Part shown: positions 25,868 to 36,265 of the stretch, one piece after another | Position numbering within the stretch: position 1 is the stretch's first letter | Layout: every line of letters starts with the position of its first letter | DNA from: Siderastrea siderea | Taxonomy: Eukaryota; Cnidaria; Anthozoa; Scleractinia; Rhizangiidae | DNA: 64,000 nt | Reading direction: 5' to 3' | NCBI GenBank assembly: GCA_964030785.1 | Contig: OZ034973.1 | Coordinates: 3,312,132 to 3,376,131, forward strand | The notes under the pieces: generated by a model | What the model saw: only the letters and a program-made list of their open reading frames with translations | Databases searched by the model: none | Told to the model about the DNA's origin: nothing | Program-made: the position numbers and the translations under genes

Positions 25868-26318
25868 GTGACTTAAATGCAACCACGTGTTTTGTGTTTC
25901 TTACCTTTAGGCCTAGACCAAACGAACTTCAACATATCAATTCAACACCGTTCAACATAGATGAATTTTTCTCTTCTCTCTTCATTTGTTTCATTTTCCG
26001 CTTGCAAAATGAAGCCGATATAGTTCAGAGATCAAAGACTGCCGAGGCGAATAAAGACCGTCCTATAACATTTTCCAGTTTGATTTAAACGCCATCGAGC
26101 ATCCTAGATTACGCCAACCCTATGTTTTACAGTCCTTATTTATACGAAAAGTTTGGTACTTGGCTCTCAAGGGAAACTAACTTCATATGAATTATTTGTA
26201 TCCTATGTGTTACCTTAAAGATGAAAATACGCGATTTGAGGTCAAATTTCAAAGGTTTATTTTCGTTATTCTTTAAAATTTTACACGGTTATCTTTATCA
26301 GTCTGCACGCTTGCAGAC

Positions 26319-28635
26319 CTATGTTTTCCCGTTGCCTACTTTTCTAACTTCATCATGCACGCATTTCGGACCTACGTTTTTCTCAGTCTTGCGTCCTTCC
26401 AGCGTCATCAGTATCTGGTTAGGATCAAAATGAAATTCAACAGACTTTATTTTTAAGTTCTCGTCCACCTCTGCCACAGCCATGCCGTACATTTCCAGCA
26501 ATTCGCCCGTTGGGCTCCTTCCTTTGTAAGGGCCCGTCCAGTGGGCCCAGTGGCGCCAAGAGAAGGCTACTCGTGGGGGACCTAGAGGCCAAATAAGGAC
26601 AGTGTTTATATAGGTAAAACAGGTATGTGAAATTTATTTACTTGTGTAAAACAGAGCTGTTTCTAACAATGCACACAACACTCGAACCTCCATATAAAGG
26701 AGACTTCCCATAAATGGAAACGGAGTGATTGTCTTAGTTACATACAAACACTAAATACGTAACCTCCAGTTCGGGGATACTTCTCATAAGCTTCAACGTG
26801 CCATTAAGTTGTTGCCCTTCAACACGCACACCTTCCATATATTGTTTATTTACAGTTAAAACCTACGCCCCACCCCCCCCCCCTCCCCCGCCCTCCACCA
26901 CCTCACACACCATTGAGCATTCTCTGAGGCGCACATTGATAGTATATTTATGTCCGCTCCTCTCAGGGTCATTATGTCGATCCTTGTCCGTTCCAGCAAC
27001 ACAAAAATAATACATTTATAACTTACAGAAAGTGGACACCTCTTCTAAAGGAATACGTTGACCCATCTCCTAAAATTTAATTCCCCTGTAACCTAAATGC
27101 TTTAATGAAATGAAAGTCTAAACACTACGAGGCCGAGGTACCAACGGAACTCGGACCAGAACTGTCAACTGTAAAACATATATCAGCAAGAATATTTAAC
27201 ACCGAGATTAACAAATAGACGAAGAAAGGCTGACTGTACGGCTGGGGTTATACATATCTTTTGATTTTCTGAAATTTCACCAGGCACACTGAGTTCATTC
27301 CCTGAAGAAGTCAGGCTGTGCCTGACGAAATATCGGAAAATATAATATGCTTCTGTCAAATAGTAACTCTGTTTCAACAGGAACAATTATTCTATTAACA
27401 AAACGGTTAACAAAGGTGGGGGCGAACTAACAACAGATAATGTCACATCCTCTATGAGAGGTTGATGCAAGCAAGCTTCATTATCGTTCTCACCTGAAAA
27501 GACTTCCATCAGTTCCCATGGAAACCCCTCGTTGAATGCAGACCTGAACAAATCATGAGATGATTTAAAGGTGTGTGCACTACTGTCGTACAGCGGTTGG
27601 TTTTGCATCAAGCAATTATAACTTCCCACTTCAATAACTTCTTTCAAACTGAATGAGCGTTGATTATTGGCGCGAAAAGTAAACGCTTCTCTGTCAACAG
27701 TCTGCCAGTCCTGAGGGACAAGAAAAGATCCAGTTTACGTTTAAGGAAGGAATTTTCAACAAGGTTCTCTTAAGGGAATTCTTGGACACATCAACGATTA
27801 ACATTGTTTTCAAGTTTATATATTACAGTGAATTATGTTAGAGGTGGGTACAGGGGAGTCCACATCTCGTCTAATGGAAATAAAAAGACAGTTTACGTCA
27901 ATTCCAGTATAATAATTGAAAATCACGGCTCTCTGCACTTAGCAGATCCATTTCGCATTTACCCGATTCGCCTCTTCACAAAAGCATGTCAATAAGCCAT
28001 CGAACGAGTAGTTTTCGAACTTCTGACGACTGGGCCAAATTTTAGTTCTTTCGCCCCGGACTGACCTTTACAAATCAGCCCAAACTTTCGAATGTGACCG
28101 TGAATTTGCTTTATTCCCATGATATGGGCAAGATGCTTGATCAGTGGAATCTCATAAATGCAGCTTTACGTTGAATTGGAATTTGCGTGCCACAAATCAG
28201 CGCGCGCCACTGCTCTCCCTACGCGAGACAATTTGGCTGGAGTCACCCAAGCCGAATGTTTTTTCCGTCAAGGAATTCAGTTAAAGGGTCTTGAAATCAC
28301 GTAGCGATAAGTTTAACAAATGGTAATCAGACTTTCTCACTTTTCGTCTATGTGCCAATGTTACTGCAAAGAAAAAAACATCGGATGAATATTAAACTTT
28401 AGCGCACGGTGTATAAGCTGCGTACCTCCACCCGGGTTTTATGTGAAGCTTCCATTTCCCAGGTCTTCACCAAATCTTCCACAATCTTCTCTAGGGATCC
28501 CTCCTTGTGTATTCGTGTCCTCCCCTCCAAGTAAGCTTTGTTGACTTTTGTAAAGTCAGGTTTTCCTTCACGCCACTGGATTCCTGGATCGTCCATGTAC
28601 TGTCTGTGAGGACAGCTGCTGGAACTGTCTGCCAT
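26319..28635 (-). CDS. Pathogen-related protein-like (SnoaL/NTF2-like fold), three exons
   Basis: Exons: 28635-28426, 27710-27494 and 26581-26319, GT-AG and in phase, coding for 229 residues. The sequence follows the plant and fungal pathogen-related protein family. An N-terminal WREGKPDFTKVNKAYLEGRT segment leads into a helix with the motif LEKIVEDLVKTWEMEASHKT. A central SYNCLMQNQ and FNEGFPWELMEVFSG core follows, and the C-terminal strand region has AFSWRHWAHWTGPYKG and LLEMYGMAVAEVDE. The family has an NTF2/SnoaL-like cone fold with unknown biochemical activity. Plant members are defence-induced; the animal role is unknown. The start ATG (28633-28635) gives MADSSSSCPHRQ. Exon 1 and its flanks were duplicated to about 62 kb, where the start codon is lost. 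Intron 1 is short of repeats; intron 2 carries a hammerhead-like motif. Confidence 0.83.
26860..26890. repeat. C-rich simple repeat
   Basis: A CCCCACCCCCCCCCCCTCCCC tract lies in the last intron of the pathogen-related gene. It is a simple repeat only. Confidence 0.8.
27298..27339 (+). ncRNA. Candidate hammerhead ribozyme (Penelope/retrozyme type)
   Basis: The core CTGAAGA (27302-27308, consensus CUGANGA) is followed by a perfect 7-bp stem II, GTCAGGC-TGT-GCCTGAC (27310-27326), then GAAA (27327-27330) and the cleavage triplet ATC ending at 27334. Stem I is formed by TTCC before the core and GGAA after the cleavage site. Stem III would be the self-complementary ATAT, implying action as a dimer, as proposed for short-stem-III hammerheads of Penelope-like elements. 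It lies on the plus strand, inside the minus-strand gene's intron 2. Confidence 0.7.
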
Positions 28636-28810
28636 TGCTCAGTTCAGCCCTTAATGAACGTCTACTGCAGGTTCAAAACTGGTACAAAAAGTACTGCTGG
28701 ATAGATTTCATTTGATCGGTAATACTTTGCAATTAGGATTCATCTAATTGGAACCATGCATGTTGTGGAGCATAATAAACAGAATTATATGAGTACTGCT
28801 AAAGTAGACA
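28190..28810. repeat. Segmental duplication, copy 1 (contains exon 1 of pathogen-related gene)
   Basis: This segment, from the CGCGCGCC...CTGCTCTCCCTACGCGAGAC block through exon 1 and the upstream CGTCTACTGCAGG and GGAACCATGCATGTTGTGGA blocks, recurs at about 61948-62830 in the same orientation and at high identity. Confidence 0.85.
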
Positions 28811-28869
28811 CAATGAGAAAGATCAGTAACAAAGTACGCGTACCGTAGTGCAGATTGGGCCTTAAACCA

Positions 28870-29220
28870 GAGTCTGGAAGGGTATTCGCACGGGATCCGG
28901 GATTTGACCAAAAAACGGTTCGGGATTCGGGAAAACGCAAAATATCTTGACGGGATTCGGGATTTGACTGCTACCCGGGAAGCGAGATTCGCCAGAATTT
29001 GCGCACGGGATGTGGGTCTTTTTGCCTGTCTGTTGGGAATTCGGGAAATCGTCACGACCCAAATAAACTTTCTAGCGGCAAAAGGGAATCAACCAGGCGA
29101 GTGCAAAATATCAATGGAAAGGTCCAATCTACATCTTGCATTTATTGATTCGGGATAGTGATGAAAAAAGTGCGGGATGCGGGATTCTCGTGAAAAAGGA
29201 GTGGGAATGCGGGACCATGA
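28870..29220. repeat. Repeat region with GGGATTCGGG motifs
   Basis: The decamer GGGATTCGGG and close variants (GGGATCCGGG, GCGGGATTC) recur about eight times at irregular spacing, together with GATTTGAC. Short frames here are a by-product of the repeat. The nature of the element is unknown. Confidence 0.6.
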
Positions 29221-29465
29221 CCCCCCCTTCCAGACCCTGTTAAACGACGCGTCAGCTTTAGTGTAAAGCTTCTTCTGCTTTTAAAACTGTGCACAATCCA
29301 ACAAGCACAGTGTAATATTCACGCACTTTCCGCTTCTTAGAATTAAAGAATACTTTTTTGAAATGGAAAGAGATGATGTAATGGAAAAACGGGGGCTGAT
29401 ATTTGAAGCTCTGCGTTGTTATGAATCGTATAAGGATTGATTCTAAAGGTGATGTCACTCACGGG

Positions 29466-29800
29466 ACGATTCGCAACAACGATTTTTAACACAACAACGT
29501 TGCGCTAAAAGTTGATGCCGTGTAACATGGGTTCACAGGCGATTTTCTGTGCAATTTCGAGTTGCAAGATTTTGAACCAACTTCAAAAACTTGCAACGCC
29601 AGGTCACCATGAAAATTTTGCCCAAGTTGTTTCGTGTAAGATGCCTGTCGTCAATTTTTTGCGCAACGCCATCCCAAAACCCTATTCGCTGCCCCCGTTG
29701 CGCTAAAAATCATCCTGTGTAACATACAAAAATCGACACTGCATCCCACGGTGTAACATGCATCACCTTCAACTTTTAGCGCAGCGTTGTTACACCAAAA
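29466..29800. mobile_element. MITE-like element with repeated TTGCGCTAAAA motif
   Basis: The left arm ACAACAACGTTGCGCTAAAA (29491-29510) followed by GTTGATGCCGTGTAACATG is matched in inverted orientation at 29751-29796 (GTGTAACATGCATCACC then CAACTTTTAGCGC). A third, direct copy (GTTGCGCTAAAAATCAT, about 29697) lies internally. No coding capacity. The exact borders and target duplication are not resolved. Confidence 0.6.
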
Positions 29801-31189
29801 GTCATAATAATTGTCTGTTCACCGATAATAACTGAAAGATGGACAACAAAACAGTTTGCTATCAACCCATAGTTTTCTTGTTAGCGGTCAGTCAGCGGTC
29901 TTACTGTTGGCATGTTAATTTAAAAATCACTCATCCTGTTTCATAAGAATTTAATAACATTTCCTCTTAAAAGGTCGATTTTGTCTATCTTAAGGACACT
30001 GCTTATTGGACAGCGATTCTAAAAGAGCTCTAATCGTTCAAGGTTAATTAAGTTCTAATAATACTTACTGTCAGCTTACTATATGAAACCGCTCATACTT
30101 CCCTCAGGGCAAGAAACGCTAGCGACATGAAAACTAATGTTTGAGACGAGAAAGAACGGACACTGAGCAAAGATGATAAGGTCTTGGACAACTTCAAGAT
30201 AGCGTGGAAAAGAGATATGTCAAAACTGCTTAAAGCAAATTGCAGATTTCATTTTTAAAAAATTTGCGTTCCGCGGATCACAAAGTGGTTGGTTCATTAA
30301 CATGCAAAATCAAGTTGAGTCACGTAAGCTTGGATACCACTTAATTTTTCACTGTTTTTTGAAAAATCGCACAGACTAAAAACTTTGATCGGAGCCGCCA
30401 ACGTTGCCTCCAAGTTAGACATTCTTTGGGCTCGTCAAAACCTTTTTCTTCACGAATCCTAAGGACGAGACCTAAGAACACTCTACGTTGGAAGCTGCAT
30501 TCAAGTCTTGATAGAAAAGCCCTCGCGAAACGGTAGGCGCACAAAATGAGTAAGGTCTTGCAAATGAGGCGCAAGACAAGAAAAGTTTCCTCAGGTTTCT
30601 AAAATAAACTGTATGAAATTTGCAACCATATGTGCTACTTTTTTTGTCTGAATGTTATTACTTATCCACCACCATCGATGCAATTAAAAGGATTCGGAGT
30701 CATTTTATCAAACACTGTACAGGGCAATAATACGTGTTTTACAAGTAACTCACAAAGTAACGACCCCTCATCATGTTAAGTCATATACAAAGACACTCAC
30801 CTTGAATTCAGGGTCGGCCCTAAGTGTCGGAAAATTATTAAACTGAAATGCTCTGAATCTTTTTTTTTGTGCAGGTGCATAAATTGATACGTGAGCACGA
30901 ATGCTATGGCCCGGCGTTAGGCAGCTATAGAAGCTTATAGGCTTTAGCTATATTAGATTCACATAATAGTCATGCAAATAATGATTTGGACACGCTACAA
31001 AGAGCACGTCTCTGACTTCATTATTAACAACCATTTTCATAGTGCGTAATCGTGGTGAAGCACTTTCTCACATAGATTTTAGATGCCATGAATGATAATG
31101 CATCTCTCTTGGATGCCATGAATGATTTTAATTGCCATGGTCTTGGTAGAAAGGATGAATTAATGATGCGAGAAAATTGTAGAATTGTA
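29801..31189. other. Non-coding stretch
   Basis: No gene, RNA or clear repeat was recognised on either strand. Confidence 0.5.
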
Positions 31190-31620
31190 AACCACGCGAT
31201 TAAAAGGGAAACGTGACAAGAAAGCTAGACTGAAATTAAGTAACCGTAGATGACTAAGAGACGAACCAGCAATCGTGAAAAGAAAACATATGTCAAGTGA
31301 ATGAGTAAGTCAATAAAAAAGGGAAGTAGGACAAGAAAATAAAAATAAAAATGAGTAAACCGGAAAACTTAACGGGAAAGCCAAAGATAAAGTGAGGCGG
31401 TGGGGGGGGGGGGGGGGGGGGGAGGGGTAGGCTGTGAGTAAACTGAGAAATACAAAGTCGACAAAATGTAAACTAAATAAAGTAACAAGTTAATGAGTAA
31501 GAGAAGAAACATGCACAAGAGAGGATAAGAGAAAATTAATACATTAACAAAATGACAAGTGGGTGAGAAGGAGAAAGCAACACTAAATCAAAGTAGAGCT
31601 AAAAGTACGCAATGTTCAAC
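31190..31620. repeat. Purine-rich dispersed minisatellite with poly-G run
   Basis: Degenerate phrases such as GACAAGTGAATGAGTAAG, AAACGTGACAAGAAAGCT and AACCAGCAATCGTGA recur. The same phrases occur at 32455-32600, 57950-58375 and 61440-61545. A run of about 21 G residues lies at 31402-31422, in a context similar to the G run at 58342-58360. Confidence 0.65.
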
Positions 31621-32290
31621 ACGAGATATCACTTGAATTGTCACACGCGACGTTACTTGACTCAGAATTTTACTTGCACTAAACTAATAGCTTTATGCGG
31701 ACCTCTTTCAAGTATCAAGATTATACGACCAACACTGATTATTAACTTTGCAAACTGTTAGTCACAACCCTTCACGATATTTTAAGCTCTTCCGACACTT
31801 AGTACAGAATCTTGTCCCCACAACTATTAACAGAATATTTAATTCGGAAAGGTGAAGCAATTTTTTTTTACTGCTGCTCAGAATTGTAGTCATACTGAAA
31901 ACCCATAGCATGTTAGAATTCGTTGCAAAATACGATATATGAAACGCTACTGAACAAGGAAATGTAAGGAAAAATGACTTCCATTAAATACGAAGGCCTA
32001 AAGAAATACCCCTTCCTAGTGTTGTGAATATTAAATAAGTTGAGATAAGCAAGAATCGCCAAAAAAAGTAACTAGGAGCTTGGGGATCATTAGCACTAGG
32101 CAAATTTAATATATAGACAAGAGTATTTTAGTGGAAAATAGACCACTCGTAAAGTGCATACAAAACTACATCCGGAACTCGAGTGGCGTATTTTCCATAT
32201 CCTCACTAGTGAGGATATCGATGACGTCATTTCCCGCTCTTACACTCTTGTTTGTGCAAAAATACTCTTGTCTATATAATAAAAAGAAAT

Positions 32291-32424
32291 CACACGGTAG
32301 CTTGAAGATATAAATCTTATTTTCTCGTGGTAAAAAAAAAAAATTTTACTCACTCGCTGCGCTCGTTCGTAAAATATTGTTTTACCACTCGAAAATAAAA
32401 TTCATATCTTCACCCCGCCGTGTA
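32291..32424. mobile_element. Short palindromic MITE-like repeat
   Basis: CACACGGTAGCTTGAAGATA and TTATTTTCTCGTGGTAAAA are mirrored in inverted orientation by TTTTACCACTCGAAAATAAA and ATATCTTCACCCCGCCGTGT. The centre carries ACTCACTCGCTGCGCTCGTT. No coding capacity. Confidence 0.6.
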
Positions 32425-32454
32425 ATATCCTCTATTTATTTCAAAATTCAAAAT

Positions 32455-32600
32455 TCGAAAAGTCAAGTAAGAGACGAAACCAGGGACGAAACAAGCAACT
32501 ATTACAAGGAAACTAAAAATAACTAAAATGACAAGTGCACGAGTAAGACACAAAATAAACTGTAAAACGTGTCAAGAAAGCTAAAATGCGGAATCTCGAG
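32455..32600. repeat. Purine-rich dispersed minisatellite, left flank of the Polinton
   Basis: Phrases AAGTAAGAGACGAAAC, AATGACAAGTGCACGAG and GTCAAGAAAGCTAAAATG belong to the same family as 31190-31620 and 57950-58375. This implies that the Polinton landed within or beside such an array. Confidence 0.6.
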
Positions 32601-32643
32601 AACTCGACCCCCAATATCTCGAACTTATCGCTAGCTCGAATCA

Positions 32644-32649
32644 AAAGCA
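32644..32649. repeat. Polinton target site duplication AAAGCA, left
   Basis: AAAGCA directly precedes the AGTAGTTATATAG end and is repeated directly after the opposite end at 57013-57018. A 6-bp duplication is the Polinton/Maverick hallmark. Confidence 0.9.
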
Positions 32650-32825
32650 AGTAGTTATATAGATGAGGGTACGAGCGCAGTAGTCAAATTTTCAGCCAAA
32701 TTTGGCAGAAAACTTTTTAGTCAAAATCTAGTACGCTCAATTTTGTTGAAAACTTTCCCGTTGAATATTACTAAATTTTAACCTAAATTTTATTGGAAAC
32801 TTTCCTGTTATATATGTAATTTTAC

Positions 32826-33389
32826 AATTACAACCGGGACTTTATTAGACACAACACTTACAGAAACTCCGAACCAAACGCTACGAACACTAACGCGACA
32901 CCTGTCACTACTGCAACCATACCTTACATCAAAGGGACTTCTGAAACTATCGCACGAATCCTACAACCCTACAACATCCGCGTTGCTCACAAACCTATCA
33001 CTACTTTACGACAGCTACTGACGAACGTTAAAGACAAAGACGAACCGAGCGACAGACGGGGAGCAGTTTATAAAATCAAATGCTACGACTGCCAGGCCAC
33101 TTATATTGGTGAGACCGGCAGAAATCTGAACGTCCGACTGACTGAACACAAACGAGCGACTAGAAATGGTGATATCAACAATCACATTGCTGAGCACCAT
33201 TTAAAAACAAACCACAGAATCGACTGGGACTCTGCTGAATGCGTTACCTACAGTACGGACTACTATCAACGAATCACTCTGGAAAGCTGGTTTACTAACT
33301 TAGAACAAACACCACTGAACCGTTGCCAACAGCTACCTGCACCTTACAAACGACTGATTGCCGACAATAACAAGACAGACAAACAATAG
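32826..33389 (+). pseudogene. Penelope-like element C-terminus: GIY-YIG endonuclease domain
   Basis: An open frame of about 187 codons without an initiating Met, ending at TAG 33387-33389. It shows the Penelope linker YIKGTSETIARILQPY, then GAVYKIKCYDC and ATYIGETGRNLNVRLTEHK, where YKI...YIGETGR is the GIY-YIG signature with its CCHH-like Cys residues. NHIAEHHLKTNHRIDWDSA and LESWFTNL follow. In intact elements this domain nicks target DNA for insertion. Here only the 3' part of the ORF exists, so it is a dead fragment. Confidence 0.85.
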
Positions 33390-33593
33390 ACAAACTGACT
33401 CATTTGACTAACAATAGACCAACGGACATTTGACTAACAAAAGACGGATCGAAACGCACCAATCACGTTTACAGTCTTCACAGCCAATAACATCACGGCT
33501 TAACTGACAGACGACCAATAACATCACGAGATCGTCGACCAATCAGGACAACGACCAGAGACTTATAACATCTACTGACGATTTACAGTTCAC

Positions 33594-33640
33594 TTGACTC
33601 TGATGATGACTTCCGCTCAGGTTGTCGAAACGTCAGTCAA
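33594..33640 (+). ncRNA. Candidate hammerhead ribozyme of the Penelope-like element
   Basis: Core CTGATGA (33600-33606), a stem II region TGAC...GTC (33607-33626), GAAAC (33627-33631), and GTC (33632-33634) as the cleavage triplet. Stem I is perfect: TTGACT (33594-33599) with AGTCAA (33635-33640). Stem III is only the self-complementary ACGT, consistent with dimeric hammerheads known in Penelope-like elements. Confidence 0.75.
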
Positions 33641-33957
33641 TGTCACCTCAAACAGTCCTTCTCAGGACTACACTCACCCGGACGATCACAATTTACCGAA
33701 TTATGATAATTTATCTAGTACGCTCAATTTTATTGGAAATTTTCCTTCAAGCTATATAGATGGGGGTACTAGCGCACTAGTCAAATCTTCTGCTAAATTT
33801 GACTGAAAAGTTTCCAGTCAAATTTTCAGTCACTTAACTGAAGATTTGAGTGATAAAAGTACGAGCGCACCTAGTCAAATCTTTCTCTAAATTTAACTGA
33901 AAGAGCGCCCAGTTGAATCTTTTGTTAAATTTAGCAGAAAAGTTTTCTGTTAAATTT

Positions 33958-35418
33958 TCAAAGTCTATTATTACCGTAAGCATAACTTGTTACACCATTT
34001 TTATGAATATATCTTTTATCATCGAAGCAGCTGAGTGATATTTTATTCACCATATAGCTACCAATTTGATGTTTTTTACTTTTAATTAGTCTCATCATGT
34101 GACGCATCTGTTTTTGGTTGAAAAGCGTATCTTTGTAATTCTTATGTCGTATTTTTTGTTTTATCACATTCTTTTTTATTCCCTTTGCTGTGCGACTTCC
34201 CTGTTTATTGTCCTTGATGTAAGAATACATTTTTGACCTCAAACCAACTAACTCCACAATTGGTATTCCTTCTGCTTCGTCCTTGATTTTTCCAATGACT
34301 TTCTTGTTTGAGTTATCAAAAAACGGGCTATTCTTTGGATAATCACTGTTATCGAATAGATGTTTGTCTTTCCGAAAATCTTGATAAACATCATCTGCTT
34401 CAATTTCATATGTTAGACTGTCAGTATCTGTGAACAGCAACCTAGCTTTGTCACCGTACTTGTTTTTGATGTAATTGTAATGAAAATCATACATATATGT
34501 TTTTGATAAGTCTAGGATGCACATTCCAACATATGCCGGTCTGTTCAATGTTAAAGTTGGTTTGATTTTATGAATGGCAACTAAATCCTCATTAAATATT
34601 TTACTGCTTATGAAACTCGGTCTGCTGGTCCATTTCAAAAAGTTTTCTTCATCGGTTACAAGTTTGATGTCCTGTCGCTTTCTCAAATTTTCCATCGTTT
34701 TTCCGAACACTGAATTGTTCATCAACTTGAAAAAATCTTTTTCAAAAGAGTTCTTTGCCTTTGCTCTCTTTTTTGTGTTAAAATCGATGTAAGGTTCCAA
34801 CCATGGACTCTGATTGAATTCAAGAGCTCTGTGAATCTTTGTCAGTTTCAACCCCAAAAACATATAAAGTTGCAAGTTGCGATAATGCAAAACATATCTC
34901 TCTTTATTTAACAACGTTGGTATCAACTTTTTAACCAGTCCAACCTTTATTTCAAATTTTTCAGCAATTTCTCGGCAATAAGGTGACAACATATCTTCAG
35001 TTACTTTGATTTTTTCAGGGGCCAGTGGATAGTCGTTGTGGAGATCATGCAACTCCTCTGGATATTCCAAATCAACCTCTAATATCAATCCTTTTTCAGA
35101 CTCATCATTGTACTTGGATAAATCCACCTCTTTCTCAGTCAACCATTCGAACCCACCTGTTGGAAGATATTGACTCATTGCCCAACCATAAAGATTGTTT
35201 GCATCCAGATACATGATGTATTTTGATGCCTCCTCCGGATTGTAGTTTTCCATATACTTGTTGTTCGCCTTTCCATATCGATTGGCAATGTAACTGATCC
35301 CCCCACGCATACCTTTTTCAATGAATTGAAACATATCAACATCACTAATCAACTCCAATTCAGTTTTTGTCATTTTCAACATTGCATCCCAACTCAGACC
35401 GGGTGATGTGAAATAATG
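33958..35418 (-). pseudogene. Polinton DNA polymerase B, C-terminal (palm/fingers/thumb) part, separated by insertion
   Basis: The second half of the element's family B polymerase, which copies the viral-type genome by protein priming. It carries all three polymerase motifs: A, YLDANNLYGW (about 35190-35220); B, KLMNNSVFGK (about 34700-34730); and C, FTDTDSL (about 34415-34437). The frame begins abruptly at the transposon junction after 35418. The first half lies at 43795-46216 and ends at the matching point, directly after the YYGLDPA segment of the third exonuclease region. The 3' end, about 210 codons, lies inside the terminal inverted repeat. Apart from the 8.4-kb insertion the reading frame shows no stop codons, so the break looks recent. 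An in-frame Met at the junction is created by the transposon end and is not a true start. Confidence 0.92.
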
Positions 35419-35431
35419 CATCGCACAGAAT
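35419..35431. repeat. Left TIR of the nested transposon
   Basis: CATCGCACAGAAT; the inverted copy ATTCTGTGCGATG ends the element at 43782-43794. Confidence 0.85.
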
Positions 35432-36265
35432 CAAGCGACGGGTCGGACTTTGAACTAGCCCCAGGCTCTCGGGAAGCATTCGATTGAAAACGGTCACGAG
35501 TTTTTAGTCGAAAATTTAAAGAGCGAGAACGAAAACTGTAAATTCATCACAATATATCAAAAGATCGAAGCATCTGATCAAAAAGTGCGGAAGCTAAAAT
35601 AAAATCGATCACGGTGGATAACTTCCTAAAGAAAAAAACAACCAAATACCAGCAACGGATCAAGTAGCTTTTCGACTGCGAATATTGCCCAGACAGAGCC
35701 TCAAAATGTATGGAATTTAACAGCAGAAGGACTTTTCAGCCATCCAACAGAAAATCTAAGGCACTAGACAAAAAGTGCGGAAGCTAAAAATTAAGTTCAA
35801 TATATGTATTAATAATAGCAGTAAAAAATAAAAACATACTTGTTATCCGACAGGTAGCCTTTTTCTGTTGAAATTTCCCTACTATTTAGCATTGGAGCGC
35901 GCGGTAAATACTGCGAAAATGAAAGCTGAACAGCTGCAGTTTTCACCTCCATCGATTCCACCTTGGCCGCCATTTTAAACTGCAGGAGAAATCACCATAG
36001 CAACAGAAAGTTTGGTGACCAGTTCTTGCTTTTTAGCTCGTTAAATCAGAAGGCCTGGTTGTTGAGTATTCCCGCGAAAGTTTAATTTTTTCGGCAACTT
36101 TTTTTTTGCCGGTGTGTACGAAAGAGGTTCAAAGATACGCGATCACTGCACCAAAGAGATTTTTTTCTACAATTCACTGAAAGAAAAAAAAATTCATAGC
36201 TTATTTTAACAAGGAACCGTTAGTTTTTGCTTTCTTTGGGTGAGTAATTTTGCCTTTTTTTGGTG
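35432..36265. promoter_or_regulatory. Subterminal/promoter region of the nested transposon with a 20-bp direct repeat
   Basis: AAAAAGTGCGGAAGCTAAAA occurs at about 35580-35599 and again at about 35770-35789. It may be a subterminal transposase-binding repeat. The remainder is the presumed promoter of the plus-strand gene. No other coding frame is evident. Confidence 0.5.

Larger units (their letters stand above)
32815..33705 (+). mobile_element. 5'-truncated Penelope-like retroelement inserted in the Polinton TIR
   Basis: The right TIR reads through without this segment, which locates the insertion. The overlap at the borders is only ATA. It holds a GIY-YIG endonuclease reading frame and, downstream, a hammerhead ribozyme motif. 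The reverse transcriptase part is missing, so the copy is 5' truncated. Confidence 0.85.
32650..34585. repeat. Polinton left terminal inverted repeat (interrupted by a Penelope fragment)
   Basis: Inverted homology to 56380-57012. The arm begins AGTAGTTATATAGATGAGGG, is split by the insertion at about 32815-33705, and continues into the 3' end of polB (33958 onward). Relative to the right arm it retains about 410 bases (about 34121-34530) missing on the right. Confidence 0.85.

Noticed and set aside
33594..33806. Small open frame starting MTLMMTSAQ
   Set aside because: It overlaps the hammerhead and TIR junction; the conserved feature is the RNA motif, not the protein.
34574..34792. Short frames antisense to polB, capsid and protease genes
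   Set aside because: Shadows of the real minus-strand genes with no independent support.
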